This document shows positions 35,821-44,792 of a DNA stretch of 64,000 nt, piece by piece. Positions within the stretch are counted from its first letter, which is position 1. Each line of letters begins with the position of its first letter. A program made the translations under genes and the position numbers. This DNA is from Thermoproteota archaeon (lineage in GTDB: Archaea; Korarchaeota; JAOZGF01; JAOZFZ01). The stretch covers positions 1 to 64,000 of the forward strand of contig JAOZFT010000020.1 in NCBI GenBank assembly GCA_027492035.1, written 5' to 3'. The notes beneath the pieces are model-generated. The model did no database searches, was not told the origin of the DNA, and saw nothing but the letters and a program-made list of their open reading frames with translations.

Positions 35821-36302
35821 TAAAAATTTTACTATTCGTATTTATTGCCCAACAAAAAGAGAAGATGTTCCCTTATCTCCTAAAGACTTGATTAAACATT
35901 AACTTTTGAATTCAATATTGCATTACTATGTTTTAGCCTTAAATAAGCAAAGTTTAACCCTTAACAAGCACGTTAAAAGCTTTGAATGTCTGAGAGACGT
36001 TTAAGGTAAAATTTTAGGGTTACTTGTCTTTACCTCAATTTTTCCTATGTCGTATTTTTGGTTGCATTTTGCCGAAAAATTTAAATATACCTCAATGAAG
36101 AGTAAAACTTTTCAAAAAAAAGTAAGGTTTTAGGAAATAGTTGAAATTTTCCCCCCTTTACAGCAGCTAATGCATTCCTCACAAAACGAAACCTTTTCTA
36201 GAAAAAATTTTCACTATAAGGACTCGCAAAACAGGGAAAGAAAGGGGGAGGCTCGTTTAAAGAAAAAAATCAATCAGACCCTAAGATTTTTGGTGGAATG
36301 AA

Positions 36303-37892
36303 ATGAGTAAAGTTTTTGCGAGGAAAGTAAGTGGACTTGTAAGAGAAGCCAACTTGTTTGACACCTTTGCTACAGGTTTCATGAATAACGGAGTCGGTGT
36401 AGGCCTCTGGTCCATGACAGGATGGGGTCTCTCGCTTTTTCCTAGTGGAGACATGGTAATAGCTTCAGTTCTGACCTTAATTCTAACAACTTTCGGAGTG
36501 GGATTAACTTGGGGAATACTTGGAGGGTCAATGCCTAGAAGTGGCGGGAGCTACGTTTACAACTCAAGAATTATTCACCCAGCCATAGGCACTGCTGTAA
36601 GTATGGCAAATGCAGGTTTCGTTATGACAGCTTGGATTTACCTTTTAGCTCCTTGGATTTCCGACCCGGGAATGACTTTTCTGCTTGGAACAATGAGATC
36701 CGAAGCTGCTGCTTGGTTCGCTACCCCTGCAGCTTTATTCATTATAGGTACTATTGCGAGTTTCATAGGGTTCCTAATATTATTGTTTGGTTTAAGAAGT
36801 TATTTCACAATTCAAAGGATTTTCTTCACACTGGGAATAATAGGAGTACTCATAGCAGGAATATTCTTCACGTTTAATGGCCAACAACAATTCATAAATG
36901 CTTGGAACGCTATTTCCGCAAGATACAACTCCTTAGATTATCAAGGTTTCATTAACGCAGTGAAGGCTCAAGGCGTTGAAATACCTCAAACCACTGATTG
37001 GGTTTCAACACTTGGACTTATGCCTGAAGTAGCCTGGGCTGCAGCCTATGGGTACCTAATAACTTTCATTTGCGGCGAAGTTAAAAGACCTGAAAAGAAC
37101 ATAATTTTAGGTCAAGCATTAGCTAACTTTATTCCATCCCTAATTTGTATATGGTTCGCTTGGGCTCTGCCTCATGCTGTGGGTCACGACTTCTCTATAG
37201 CTGCTGCAATGTATGAAGAAGGAGTGGTGGATGTACAAGGGTATAATTTACCTTTCGCGCCTCATTACGTAGGTATGGCTTCCGTATTTACTGAAAACCC
37301 TGTCTTATTGTTCTTAATGGGTTTCAACTTTATAGCTTTCGACTTTATTTGGGTACCTATCTCTTACTTAGCTTTCAGCAGAGCAGCTTTTGCCTGGGGC
37401 ATGGACAGGTTAGGCCCTGACTGGTTCACAGACATAAACCCAAGATTCGCTTCACCAGTCAAAGATTTAGTTGTAGAATTCATACTTGGAGAAATAGGTA
37501 TTGCTTTGTACGCTGCTTGGCCAGAGGTACTTGGCGGTTTAGCTGTTACAGGGTTGCAAGCTATTTCTGTTTGGGGAATCACCGGTATAAGCTGTTTAAT
37601 ACTCCCATTTGTTAAGAAAGCTAAACATATATGGGAAGCTTCACCTTACAAATGGAAAATTATAGGGATTCCGTTAGCTACCCTTGCAGGTGTATTGAAC
37701 ACCATCTACATGATACTGATACTGTACGGACTATACGCCTCAGAAGGACTCACTTTCCTAATGAACATTTGGACACCTATTTACATAGCTGTTTGGATCT
37801 TCGGTTTACTTTGGTACTTCATTTGGAGGGCTTATAGAGCTAGACAGGGAATAGATGTAACTTTAGCCTTTAAAGAACTGCCCCCAGAGTAA
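36303..37892 (+). CDS. APC-superfamily amino-acid permease
   Basis: A 529-residue protein with about twelve hydrophobic helices. LGGSMPRSGGSYVYNSRIIHP is the APC helix-1/2 signature split around the Pro-Arg-Ser-Gly-Gly turn, and EVAWAAAYGYLITFICGEVKRPEKNII matches the conserved helix-6 E-x-K-x-P loop of amino-acid permeases. Substrate unknown. The start follows GGTGGAA. It is transcribed divergently from the feo operon, and a copy of the feo half-site lies before its TATA-like AATTTAAATATA. Confidence 0.85.
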   Translation: MSKVFARKVSGLVREANLFDTFATGFMNNGVGVGLWSMTGWGLSLFPSGDMVIASVLTLILTTFGVGLTWGILGGSMPRSGGSYVYNSRIIHPAIGTAVSMANAGFVMTAWIYLLAPWISDPGMTFLLGTMRSEAAAWFATPAALFIIGTIASFIGFLILLFGLRSYFTIQRIFFTLGIIGVLIAGIFFTFNGQQQFINAWNAISARYNSLDYQGFINAVKAQGVEIPQTTDWVSTLGLMPEVAWAAAYGYLITFICGEVKRPEKNIILGQALANFIPSLICIWFAWALPHAVGHDFSIAAAMYEEGVVDVQGYNLPFAPHYVGMASVFTENPVLLFLMGFNFIAFDFIWVPISYLAFSRAAFAWGMDRLGPDWFTDINPRFASPVKDLVVEFILGEIGIALYAAWPEVLGGLAVTGLQAISVWGITGISCLILPFVKKAKHIWEASPYKWKIIGIPLATLAGVLNTIYMILILYGLYASEGLTFLMNIWTPIYIAVWIFGLLWYFIWRAYRARQGIDVTLAFKELPPE

Positions 37893-37908
37893 AAACTTCA
37901 CCCTTCCA

Positions 37909-37922
37909 TTTTTCTTTTTTTT
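37909..37922 (+). terminator. T-rich terminator
   Basis: TTTTCTTTTTTTT 17 bases after the permease stop, with no stem. It fits archaeal T-tract termination. Confidence 0.4.
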
Positions 37923-38015
37923 GAAATCTTTTTCGGGGAAACTTTAAATTCACCCTTTCCCTCTTCTTCTCTCAGTTTTATGAATATTTTAAATTTTTAA
38001 GAGGTCTAGAAAGGA

Positions 38016-38954
38016 ATGAAAAGGATAAAAATTTTTTTTGTAACCGATATTCACGGCTCAGAAACCTGTTTTAAAAAATTCTTGAATGCATTAAAAATCT
38101 ACAACGTAGACGTGGGGATACTACTTGGTGACTTAAGCGGAAAATATGTTATACCCATCGTTAAACAAAAGAATGAAACTTATGAATCTGAGTTTCTAGG
38201 CCAAAAATTAATTCTTAAAACAAAAAAGGAAGTTGAAGACTTGCAAAGGAAAATAAAAGCAATTGGGTACTACCCCTACTTTTTAACACCTGAAGAAATG
38301 CAGGAACTAAATGAAAAGAAAGAAAAAGCTGATCAAGTTTTTTTGAACTTGATCCTAGAAAGATGGAGGGAATGGATTAAATTACTAGATGAAAGATTAA
38401 AAAACAGCAAAGTAAAGGTATTTATAGCTCCAGGCAATGACGATCCCTTAGATTTAGATGAAATACTTGACTCTTCAAAGGTGGCAGTTAATGTGGATAA
38501 CAAAAAAGTTTTTGTTGATGAACATGAAATGATAACACTTTCTTACTCTAACCCCACCCCATGGAATACTGCAAGGGAATGCAGTGAGAAGGAACTTGCC
38601 CAGAAAATAGATACTTTAGTTTCTCAAATTGAGGACATGAAGAGCGCCATCTTCAATTTTCATGTGCCACCTTATGGCACAATGCTTGACCAAGCCCCTA
38701 AAATTTCCAGCGACCTTGTTCAATCTGCAGGTGTAATGGTTAGCGTAGGGAGTAAAGCTGTCTTGGAAGCGATAAAGAAGTATCAACCCCTTCTAGGTTT
38801 ACACGGCCACATACATGAATCGAGGGGAGTTCAAAAAATTGGAAGAACTGTTTGTGTTAACCCTGGAAGTGAATATTCAGAAGGAATATTGAGAGGAGTA
38901 ATTCTTACACTGGAAAAATATAAAGTCAAAAGTTATATGTTTACTTCAGGTTAA
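38016..38954 (+). CDS. metallophosphoesterase
   Basis: A 312-residue calcineurin-like phosphoesterase with motifs in order: DIHG (residues 10-13), GDLSG, APGNDDP in place of GNHD, FNFHVPP and LHGHIHES. A coiled, charged insert lies at residues ~50-125, between the second and third motif. It hydrolyses phosphomono- or diesters with two metals; the substrate is unknown. It leads a three-gene run with a nucleotidyltransferase-fold protein and a membrane protein, spaced 33 and 7 bases. Confidence 0.85.
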   Translation: MKRIKIFFVTDIHGSETCFKKFLNALKIYNVDVGILLGDLSGKYVIPIVKQKNETYESEFLGQKLILKTKKEVEDLQRKIKAIGYYPYFLTPEEMQELNEKKEKADQVFLNLILERWREWIKLLDERLKNSKVKVFIAPGNDDPLDLDEILDSSKVAVNVDNKKVFVDEHEMITLSYSNPTPWNTARECSEKELAQKIDTLVSQIEDMKSAIFNFHVPPYGTMLDQAPKISSDLVQSAGVMVSVGSKAVLEAIKKYQPLLGLHGHIHESRGVQKIGRTVCVNPGSEYSEGILRGVILTLEKYKVKSYMFTSG

Positions 38955-38987
38955 GTCTCTGCATTTTTAGACTTTATAAATTAAGAG

Positions 38988-39830
38988 GTGATATTTCGTT
39001 TGAAGTACAGGTTACCAAGTGAAATTCCTCTAGAGGAATACCCTAAACCTGAGGAATTCATTGAAGAAGCTAAGAAATTAGTAGAAGACGCTGAAAAGGA
39101 CGGAATAATATTAAGAGTGATGGGGGGTTTAGGCATATATCTCCACCTTGAAGAGGAGGAACATAAAAAACTATGGAAGAAACTAGGTAGATTAGGAGGT
39201 AAATTCTTTACAGACATAGATTTAGCAAGTTATAGTAAATACAGAGAAAAAATGATTCAGTTCTTAACCAGAAAAGGATACGGTTTTGACCCCCGCCTCC
39301 TTTATAGATATGGGAAAAAGAGGCAAATATTTTTCGGAACCAAAATTCCAATGGTTGAAGTGTTTTTTGATAAACTTGAAATGTGTCACACTATTAGCTT
39401 CAAAGGTAGGTTAGAAGCTGAAAAAATAACTTTACCTTTAGCTGAACTGCTCCTTGAAAAACTTCAAATAGTTAAAATTAATGAAAAAGATATTAAAGAC
39501 ATAATCGTTCTTTTACGTTCCCATGAAATTGGAGAAACCGACAAAGAAACAGTAAACCTAAAAATTTTTGAACGTGCAGGCTTAAATAAGGATTGGGGTT
39601 TCTACTATACAGTAACTACCAACTTTGGGAAAATAAAGAGTTTACTTGACAAATACAGTGTATTATCCGATGAAGATAGGGGAGTGGTGAGTGAAAGAAT
39701 AGATAAAATCCTTAACTACTTGGAAAAACTGCCTAAAACTTCCGGTTGGAAATTCAGGGCAAAAATAGGGACAAAGAAGAAGTGGTATAACGACGTAGAG
39801 GATTGGACATACCTCAAGGCAGAGGAGTAG
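38988..39830 (+). CDS. nucleotidyltransferase-fold protein of a conserved family
   Basis: A 280-residue protein. VMGGLGIYLHL and, about 30 residues on, FTDIDLASYSK give the GG...DxD signature of the nucleotidyltransferase fold, with a third acidic site in PMVEVFFDKLEM. LLLEKLQIVKINEKDIKDI is a hallmark of a widespread uncharacterised family, and AbiEii-type proteins share the same minimal fold. GTG start after GAGGTG. It lies between a phosphoesterase and a membrane protein; a transfer/hydrolysis pair is possible but unproven. Confidence 0.7.
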   Translation: MIFRLKYRLPSEIPLEEYPKPEEFIEEAKKLVEDAEKDGIILRVMGGLGIYLHLEEEEHKKLWKKLGRLGGKFFTDIDLASYSKYREKMIQFLTRKGYGFDPRLLYRYGKKRQIFFGTKIPMVEVFFDKLEMCHTISFKGRLEAEKITLPLAELLLEKLQIVKINEKDIKDIIVLLRSHEIGETDKETVNLKIFERAGLNKDWGFYYTVTTNFGKIKSLLDKYSVLSDEDRGVVSERIDKILNYLEKLPKTSGWKFRAKIGTKKKWYNDVEDWTYLKAEE

Positions 39831-39837
39831 CTAAGGA

Positions 39838-40554
39838 ATGGGAAAAAAATTTAGTAAGGCTGTTGAGGAAAAAACAAAGAAGAAGGTAGGTGAAGAAAGA
39901 TTTGAAGACCTTGTTCAAATAATCTCCTTACTTGATGGTATAAGAGCTTTTAGGAGAACAGATCCTGAAAAAATAGAGCAGCATTTCAAAAACTTAAAAT
40001 CTAAGGAGTTATCTAAGGAATGGGGGAAAATAAAAAGAGATGTTGAAAAAATAGTTTACTTGCCTCAAAAAATCCCTGGAGCCATAAAATACATGCAAAC
40101 CACTGCTGTTTTGAAAATGGTGTATCCACTAATTGTAGGTTTACTGCTTGTTGCGATAGGTGCATCTTTAAGGCGCAGTTTCTTTAAAAGCGAAATTCTG
40201 AAGTTTTTAAGCAGCTTCCCTTTTGTAACTACAATGGTTATTTTATCAGTAGCTTTAGCTAATATTTACGTCTTTTTTGACTATCGTTTAAGGAAAAAAA
40301 TAGTTAGGTATGAGGAATCACATAAAGAAAAGTTTGCGATGGGGAGAAGAAGAATAAAAACAGTTATTCAGAAAACAATCAACATTTTAAACCGTGAACT
40401 TATGAAAACAGATTATCCACGGGAAAACTATAAAATAACGCTTTTCTTTTCAGATTATGAGGGGTTAGAAATTAAACCCAAAAAGAAAGGGCTATTCTCG
40501 AAAAGAAAGTATGAATTATTTGAAGGTATACCTTCAGTTGAGGCTCCGCAATGA
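39838..40554 (+). CDS. two-helix membrane protein of the phosphoesterase operon
   Basis: A 238-residue protein: charged helical N-terminal region (1-90), two hydrophobic helices (about 92-110 and 127-148), then a basic coiled segment and a small beta-rich tail with FFSDYEGLEI. Both termini are probably cytoplasmic. No family was recognised. It starts seven bases after the nucleotidyltransferase gene, so it is very likely co-transcribed with it. Confidence 0.65.
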   Translation: MGKKFSKAVEEKTKKKVGEERFEDLVQIISLLDGIRAFRRTDPEKIEQHFKNLKSKELSKEWGKIKRDVEKIVYLPQKIPGAIKYMQTTAVLKMVYPLIVGLLLVAIGASLRRSFFKSEILKFLSSFPFVTTMVILSVALANIYVFFDYRLRKKIVRYEESHKEKFAMGRRRIKTVIQKTINILNRELMKTDYPRENYKITLFFSDYEGLEIKPKKKGLFSKRKYELFEGIPSVEAPQ

Positions 40555-40612
40555 AAAAAAGGGAAACAGAGACATTGACTTGTTTTTATTCCTTGAGAAA
40601 TGTGATTTGGAT

Positions 40613-40788
40613 TTAATTTCTTTTCATGGCCTGAAAAGCCCAGCCCAATTCCTATCCATTCTGTAAATGTACCCAAAGCCCTTTTAACTGGCCAGCTTTA
40701 AATTCAGCTTTAAGAGATTCGTGATAAATTTCTCTTCATTTTCCTCAATAGGATCTTGTCCCCGTGGATCCAGCCTCACTGCACTCAT
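40613..40788 (-). pseudogene. decayed small protein gene
   Basis: The gap 40555-41049 has no intact long gene. On the minus strand ATG 40788, preceded by AAGGAG, opens MSAVRLDPRGQDPIEENEEK. That frame ends at 40684, but another frame carries on as HESLKAEFKAGQLKGLWVHL, is broken once by TAG, and ends ELGWAFQAMKRN at 40613. One shift and one stop would restore a protein of roughly 65 residues. Family unknown. A 34-residue intact product is the alternative reading. Confidence 0.35.
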
Positions 40789-41049
40789 TACAATCAGCTC
40801 CTTTTTAAAACTGTGCTTTCACGTAAGAAGGGTTTCTTATTTTTCTTAGGAAAGCTGTTTTCAAATATCCTATAAATGCTGCTTTTCGGGGAAACATAGG
40901 TAAAAGGATTGTTTAGTTTTCTCAGGCTTTAGCTGCTGCACTAAATTTCCCTCTACTTAACCTAGACATTATATGCCAAAAAGGATTTAAAAGGTGCATA
41001 CACAAGTTTTTTAAGTAAGAACTACTTAATATCTTCAGAAAATGTTTTC

Positions 41050-41433
41050 TTGGGTTTTTTGCTTAAATTGCTTGGAGGGAAATCTCCCTTGAAAATTGAA
41101 GAATATAGTTTCGGAGAAATTGTGGTTAATGGTAAAAAGTACACAAGTGACTTAATAATTCTCCCAAACAAAGTAGTTGAAAACTGGTGGAGGAAAGAGG
41201 GGCATAAACTGCGCATTGAAGACTTGAAAGAAGTCTTGGAGGAGAAAGGAATTGAAACATTAATTGTTGGAACAGGTTACTCAGGCTATATGGAAATCCT
41301 GCCTGAAACAAGAAATTACTTAGAAAAGAAGGGAGTAAAAGTTGTTTCAGCTAAAACAGGTGAAGCAGTTAAGTTTTTCAATAAGCTTTCAAAGAAAGGG
41401 AAAACAGCAGCAGCTTTACACTTGACTTGTTGA
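41050..41433 (+). CDS. Mth938/DUF498-domain protein
   Basis: A 127-residue protein matching the Mth938-like (DUF498) fold: IEEYSFGEIVVNGKKYTSDLII split over two strands, KVVENWWRKEGHKLRIEDL, then LIVGTGYSGYMEILPETRNYLEKKG. Human relatives help assemble respiratory complex I; archaeal function is unknown. TTG start. Thirteen bases separate it from the site-2 protease gene. Confidence 0.85.
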   Translation: MGFLLKLLGGKSPLKIEEYSFGEIVVNGKKYTSDLIILPNKVVENWWRKEGHKLRIEDLKEVLEEKGIETLIVGTGYSGYMEILPETRNYLEKKGVKVVSAKTGEAVKFFNKLSKKGKTAAALHLTC

Positions 41434-41446
41434 AAGGCTTTAACAC

Positions 41447-42592
41447 ATGTATGAAGAAATAATTACTTACTTCTTCCTCCTTTGGATTTTGTTGACAGCT
41501 TTAGCTTATTTCCTACATAAAAAGGGTAAAAAAGTAGAGGTAGGTTTCTTCATTTTCATTTGGCGAATAAAGGAAGCCTCAGCCTTCAAGGTTCCGGAAA
41601 AAATAAAAAATAAATTATCGAAAGGAGCAACTGCTTTAATCCCTGTCGGGATAGGAGCGTCTATTTTCTCTTGTTACTTCATTTCCATGAACATAGTGAA
41701 TTTTTTCGTTTCAAGGAAGGAAATACCTGTAGCTGTACCTTTTCTAGGTGTCACTTTACCTTTTTTCCATGGTTTACTTGCTATAATCACAGCTTTAGTT
41801 ATTCATGAACTAATGCATGGCCTGCTTTGCAGCGTCGAAGGAATAAAGATGAAGTCTATAGGATTCATCCTTTTCTTTTTCTTCCCTGCAGCCTTTGTTG
41901 AAATAGATCCAGAAAGTTTCGAAAAAGCTGATCCGGTTAAAAAACTCAAAGTTCTTTCAGCCGGGTCTGCAGGAAACATAGCCTTAGCCCTAATCACTTT
42001 ATTGATTGGGTTCATTCTCTTCACAGGTTACTTATCAAACCCTGCAGGAGTTATTATAGTTTCTATAACAAAAGGAACTCCAGCCTCTGCAGCAGGAATA
42101 AAACCGTATTGCGTAATTAAAGAAATAAACGGGACAAAAATAAACACGATATATGATTTCTTCAATTACATGAACAACACAAAACCCCACCAAAAAATCA
42201 ACATTTCAACAGATAAAGGAAATTACGTTCTTGTTTTAGTTGCTCACCCTAAAAAATCAAGCAAAGGATTCATAGGAGTTATGGTTGACACCTTCCCTTA
42301 CTTTAACCCTAGAATACCGCTGTCAACGCATCTCTCACTAGAAATAAACAAACTCATTTTCTGGGTCTTCAACATAAACTTAGTAGGAACGCTGAATATG
42401 ATGCCTGCCCCCTTCCTTGACGGTGAAAAATTCTTTAACGAACTTTATAATCTTTTATCTGTAAAGTTGAAATCTGAAAGCGGAAAAGAAAAATTGAAAA
42501 TTGCTTTTTCAGTTTGGGGGGCATTCAACAAAGTAATTTTAGCTTTTATATTGGCTTTTGCAGTGGCTAACTTTGTTAAATTCCTAATTTGA
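41447..42592 (+). CDS. site-2 protease family (M50) intramembrane metalloprotease with PDZ
   Basis: A 381-residue protein. An early helix pair leads to the zinc motif HELMH (in ALVIHELMHGLLC). Residues ~190-270 form a PDZ domain (GVIIVSITKGTPASAAGIKP). A later helix carries NMMPAPFLDGEKFF, the NxxPxxxLDG motif whose Asp is the third zinc ligand. It cleaves membrane-embedded substrates, usually in signalling. The substrate is unknown; the upstream Mth938-like gene is probably co-transcribed. Confidence 0.9.
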   Translation: MYEEIITYFFLLWILLTALAYFLHKKGKKVEVGFFIFIWRIKEASAFKVPEKIKNKLSKGATALIPVGIGASIFSCYFISMNIVNFFVSRKEIPVAVPFLGVTLPFFHGLLAIITALVIHELMHGLLCSVEGIKMKSIGFILFFFFPAAFVEIDPESFEKADPVKKLKVLSAGSAGNIALALITLLIGFILFTGYLSNPAGVIIVSITKGTPASAAGIKPYCVIKEINGTKINTIYDFFNYMNNTKPHQKINISTDKGNYVLVLVAHPKKSSKGFIGVMVDTFPYFNPRIPLSTHLSLEINKLIFWVFNINLVGTLNMMPAPFLDGEKFFNELYNLLSVKLKSESGKEKLKIAFSVWGAFNKVILAFILAFAVANFVKFLI

Positions 42593-42595
42593 GGC

Positions 42596-43144
42596 TTATG
42601 TTCCCTGTTTCATTGTTGAAACAATTTGGTTAGGTTTTAAAACAGATAAACCTGTTTTTTCACCAACTACTTCCACAAGCAAAACTTTATCAGGTTTCTT
42701 TAAATCCACCTTCCTCGGTATAAGTTCAGCCAGTGAAAGAATAATTTCTCTACTGTGTAAATTGGTTCTTCTCTTTTCAACTGTGACACGGAAAGTTTCG
42801 TTTTCAAGGAACTGAATAGATAACTTTTTCACTGCCTCCTTCATGGCTTCCAAATTTGTAGGAACAACTTTCTGAATAGGTATATACCTTAAAGTGAAAA
42901 CAAAAGGAAGCTTCCCTTCCTTAACTAAGTCACTTATTTTTTCTGCAGCGTTTAACGGGTTCAGTTTCGTTTTAACTTTCAATAACCCCCTAACACTAGC
43001 CCTTTTAACCTTAACTTCATCATCTCCTAACGCATGAAATACATTACGCACCTCTAGTGCTGCTTGAAACTCTTCCCCCCTTCTAGAAGTCACTAAAAAA
43101 TTGAAGTCACTTCTTACTTTTTTTATTTCATTCTCTCTTGACAT
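42596..43144 (-). CDS. THUMP-domain protein (Tan1-like)
   Basis: A 182-residue protein. The N-terminal ~70 residues form a ferredoxin-like domain (DFNFLVTSRRGEEFQAALEV) and the rest is a THUMP domain (FVFTLRYIPIQKVVPTNLEA, TFRVTVEKRRTNLHSREII). This is the layout of Tan1/THUMPD1, a tRNA-binding partner for N4-acetylcytidine formation. No acetyltransferase lies nearby. It is convergent with the site-2 protease gene, three bases apart. Confidence 0.85.
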   Translation of the reverse strand: MSRENEIKKVRSDFNFLVTSRRGEEFQAALEVRNVFHALGDDEVKVKRASVRGLLKVKTKLNPLNAAEKISDLVKEGKLPFVFTLRYIPIQKVVPTNLEAMKEAVKKLSIQFLENETFRVTVEKRRTNLHSREIILSLAELIPRKVDLKKPDKVLLVEVVGEKTGLSVLKPNQIVSTMKQGT

Positions 43145-43362
43145 GTTTTTCCACTTCCAAACCTGTGCAAGTGCTTAAAAAGGATATTTAAACTTAAGTT
43201 GGCCCTATTATCTCCTCAATTAAATCTATTCCGGGAAAACTGGGGATTTCTTTTTGGAAATTTATGTTCCTTTATTTTTACTAAAACTTATTCTTTTAGA
43301 GAAACAATATTTAATTACTAAATTTTTCTTATTTTTTTAAAAGAAAAGGGGAGGATTTAGAG

Positions 43363-44742
43363 GTGGCTGAAATAAGTCCTGTAGTTTTAACTAAGGAAGA
43401 AATTTACTCCTTATTAAATATACTGGAAGATAGGGAAGTAACGGAGGCTAAAGCGAAGTCGTTAACTCCGTTGAAGGAAACAATTCTTTTTGAGGGAAAA
43501 CCTATGACAGCCATAGTGAAAGATGTAAATGGGAAGGAGTACATAGACATGACAGCTCAAGCTTGGACCCTTAACTTAGGTTATGTACATCCAGACATCC
43601 TTTACAGTGTGTATTTACAGATGCAGAAGCTTACACATGTAAGGTACGGCTTCCCCACAATCCCAAGAATAAAATTAATAAATAAATTGACTCAGTTAGC
43701 TCCTGGAAAACTGAAAAGGGTTTCTTTCAACAATGAAGGAGGAGGTTTAGCAGTTGAAGCCTCCATTAAACTTGCACTAGTGAATAAACCGGAAGGAAGA
43801 ACCTTCATAACTTTCTGGAGAGGGTACCACGGAAGTACTTTAACCACTATTTCAGCAAGCAATTATTTACCCTTTATAATAAGGTTTTCCGGCTTCGGTT
43901 TAGACAGATTTGTAAAGGTTCCTTTCCCTTACTGTTACAGGTGTCCCTTCAATTTCGAGTACCCTAACTGTAACTTGGAATGTTTGAATGTCCTTGAATC
44001 AACTTTAAAAAGGGGGGTGAATGAACCTGTAGCTGGAGTAATTATGGAACCTATACAGGGGCCTGGTGGACAAATACCTGCTCCAAAAGAATACATTAAG
44101 GGTGTAAGGCAAGTTTGTGATGAAAACAATGTTTACTTGATCTGGGATGAATCTCAAACCGCCTTTGGTAGAGTTGGCGAAATGTTCGCCGCTGACCTTT
44201 ACAGTACAACACCTGACATCATGGCTTTAACCAAAGCTTTAGGCGGAGGGTTCCCAATTGGTGCCTTGCTTGCTAGGGAGGATTTGAAAGGGTTTAGTGA
44301 AGGGGAGGAGCACACAACTTTCGGAAGCAACCCGGTAATGTTTGCAGCTGCTTTAGTGAATTTAGAAGTGATTCAAAGGCTTAATTTGGCGAAAAAGGCC
44401 AAGGAGACAGGTAAATACATAACTAAAAGACTTGAAGAAATGAAGGAAGATTATGAGTTAATTGGCGACGTAAGGGGGCCAGGGTTATTTATAGGGGTTG
44501 AGCTTGTGAAGGATAAGGAAACAAAGGAGCCTGCCACAGAAGAAGCTGACAATTTAGTTGCAGAGGCAATGAAGAGGGGAGTTATTTTTGATTTAAGCAT
44601 GCCTGAAATAACTTTTACAAACGAATTTATTCGAAACGTGATCAAATTTAAGCCTCCCTTGACAATAACACAGGAGGAAGTTGATAAGGCGCTGAATGTT
44701 TTTGAGGAAAGTTTAAAAGAAACTATTGAAGAGTATCTTTAA
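43363..44742 (+). CDS. class III PLP-dependent aminotransferase
   Basis: A 459-residue fold-type I aminotransferase. NNEGGGLAVEASIKLA precedes the active site, IWDESQTAFGRVGEMFA contains the PLP-ring Asp, and ALTKALGGGFPIGALL the Schiff-base Lys. It is closest in shape to 4-aminobutyrate/acetylornithine-type enzymes; substrate not determinable. A cysteine cluster (CYRCPFNFEYPNC) in the middle is unusual and could bind metal. GTG start after GGGGAGG. Confidence 0.88.
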   Translation: MAEISPVVLTKEEIYSLLNILEDREVTEAKAKSLTPLKETILFEGKPMTAIVKDVNGKEYIDMTAQAWTLNLGYVHPDILYSVYLQMQKLTHVRYGFPTIPRIKLINKLTQLAPGKLKRVSFNNEGGGLAVEASIKLALVNKPEGRTFITFWRGYHGSTLTTISASNYLPFIIRFSGFGLDRFVKVPFPYCYRCPFNFEYPNCNLECLNVLESTLKRGVNEPVAGVIMEPIQGPGGQIPAPKEYIKGVRQVCDENNVYLIWDESQTAFGRVGEMFAADLYSTTPDIMALTKALGGGFPIGALLAREDLKGFSEGEEHTTFGSNPVMFAAALVNLEVIQRLNLAKKAKETGKYITKRLEEMKEDYELIGDVRGPGLFIGVELVKDKETKEPATEEADNLVAEAMKRGVIFDLSMPEITFTNEFIRNVIKFKPPLTITQEEVDKALNVFEESLKETIEEYL

Positions 44743-44792
44743 GTAGTGACTCCATAAGTTAATGACCTTTTCTTAACAACTTTGGTGGGTGT

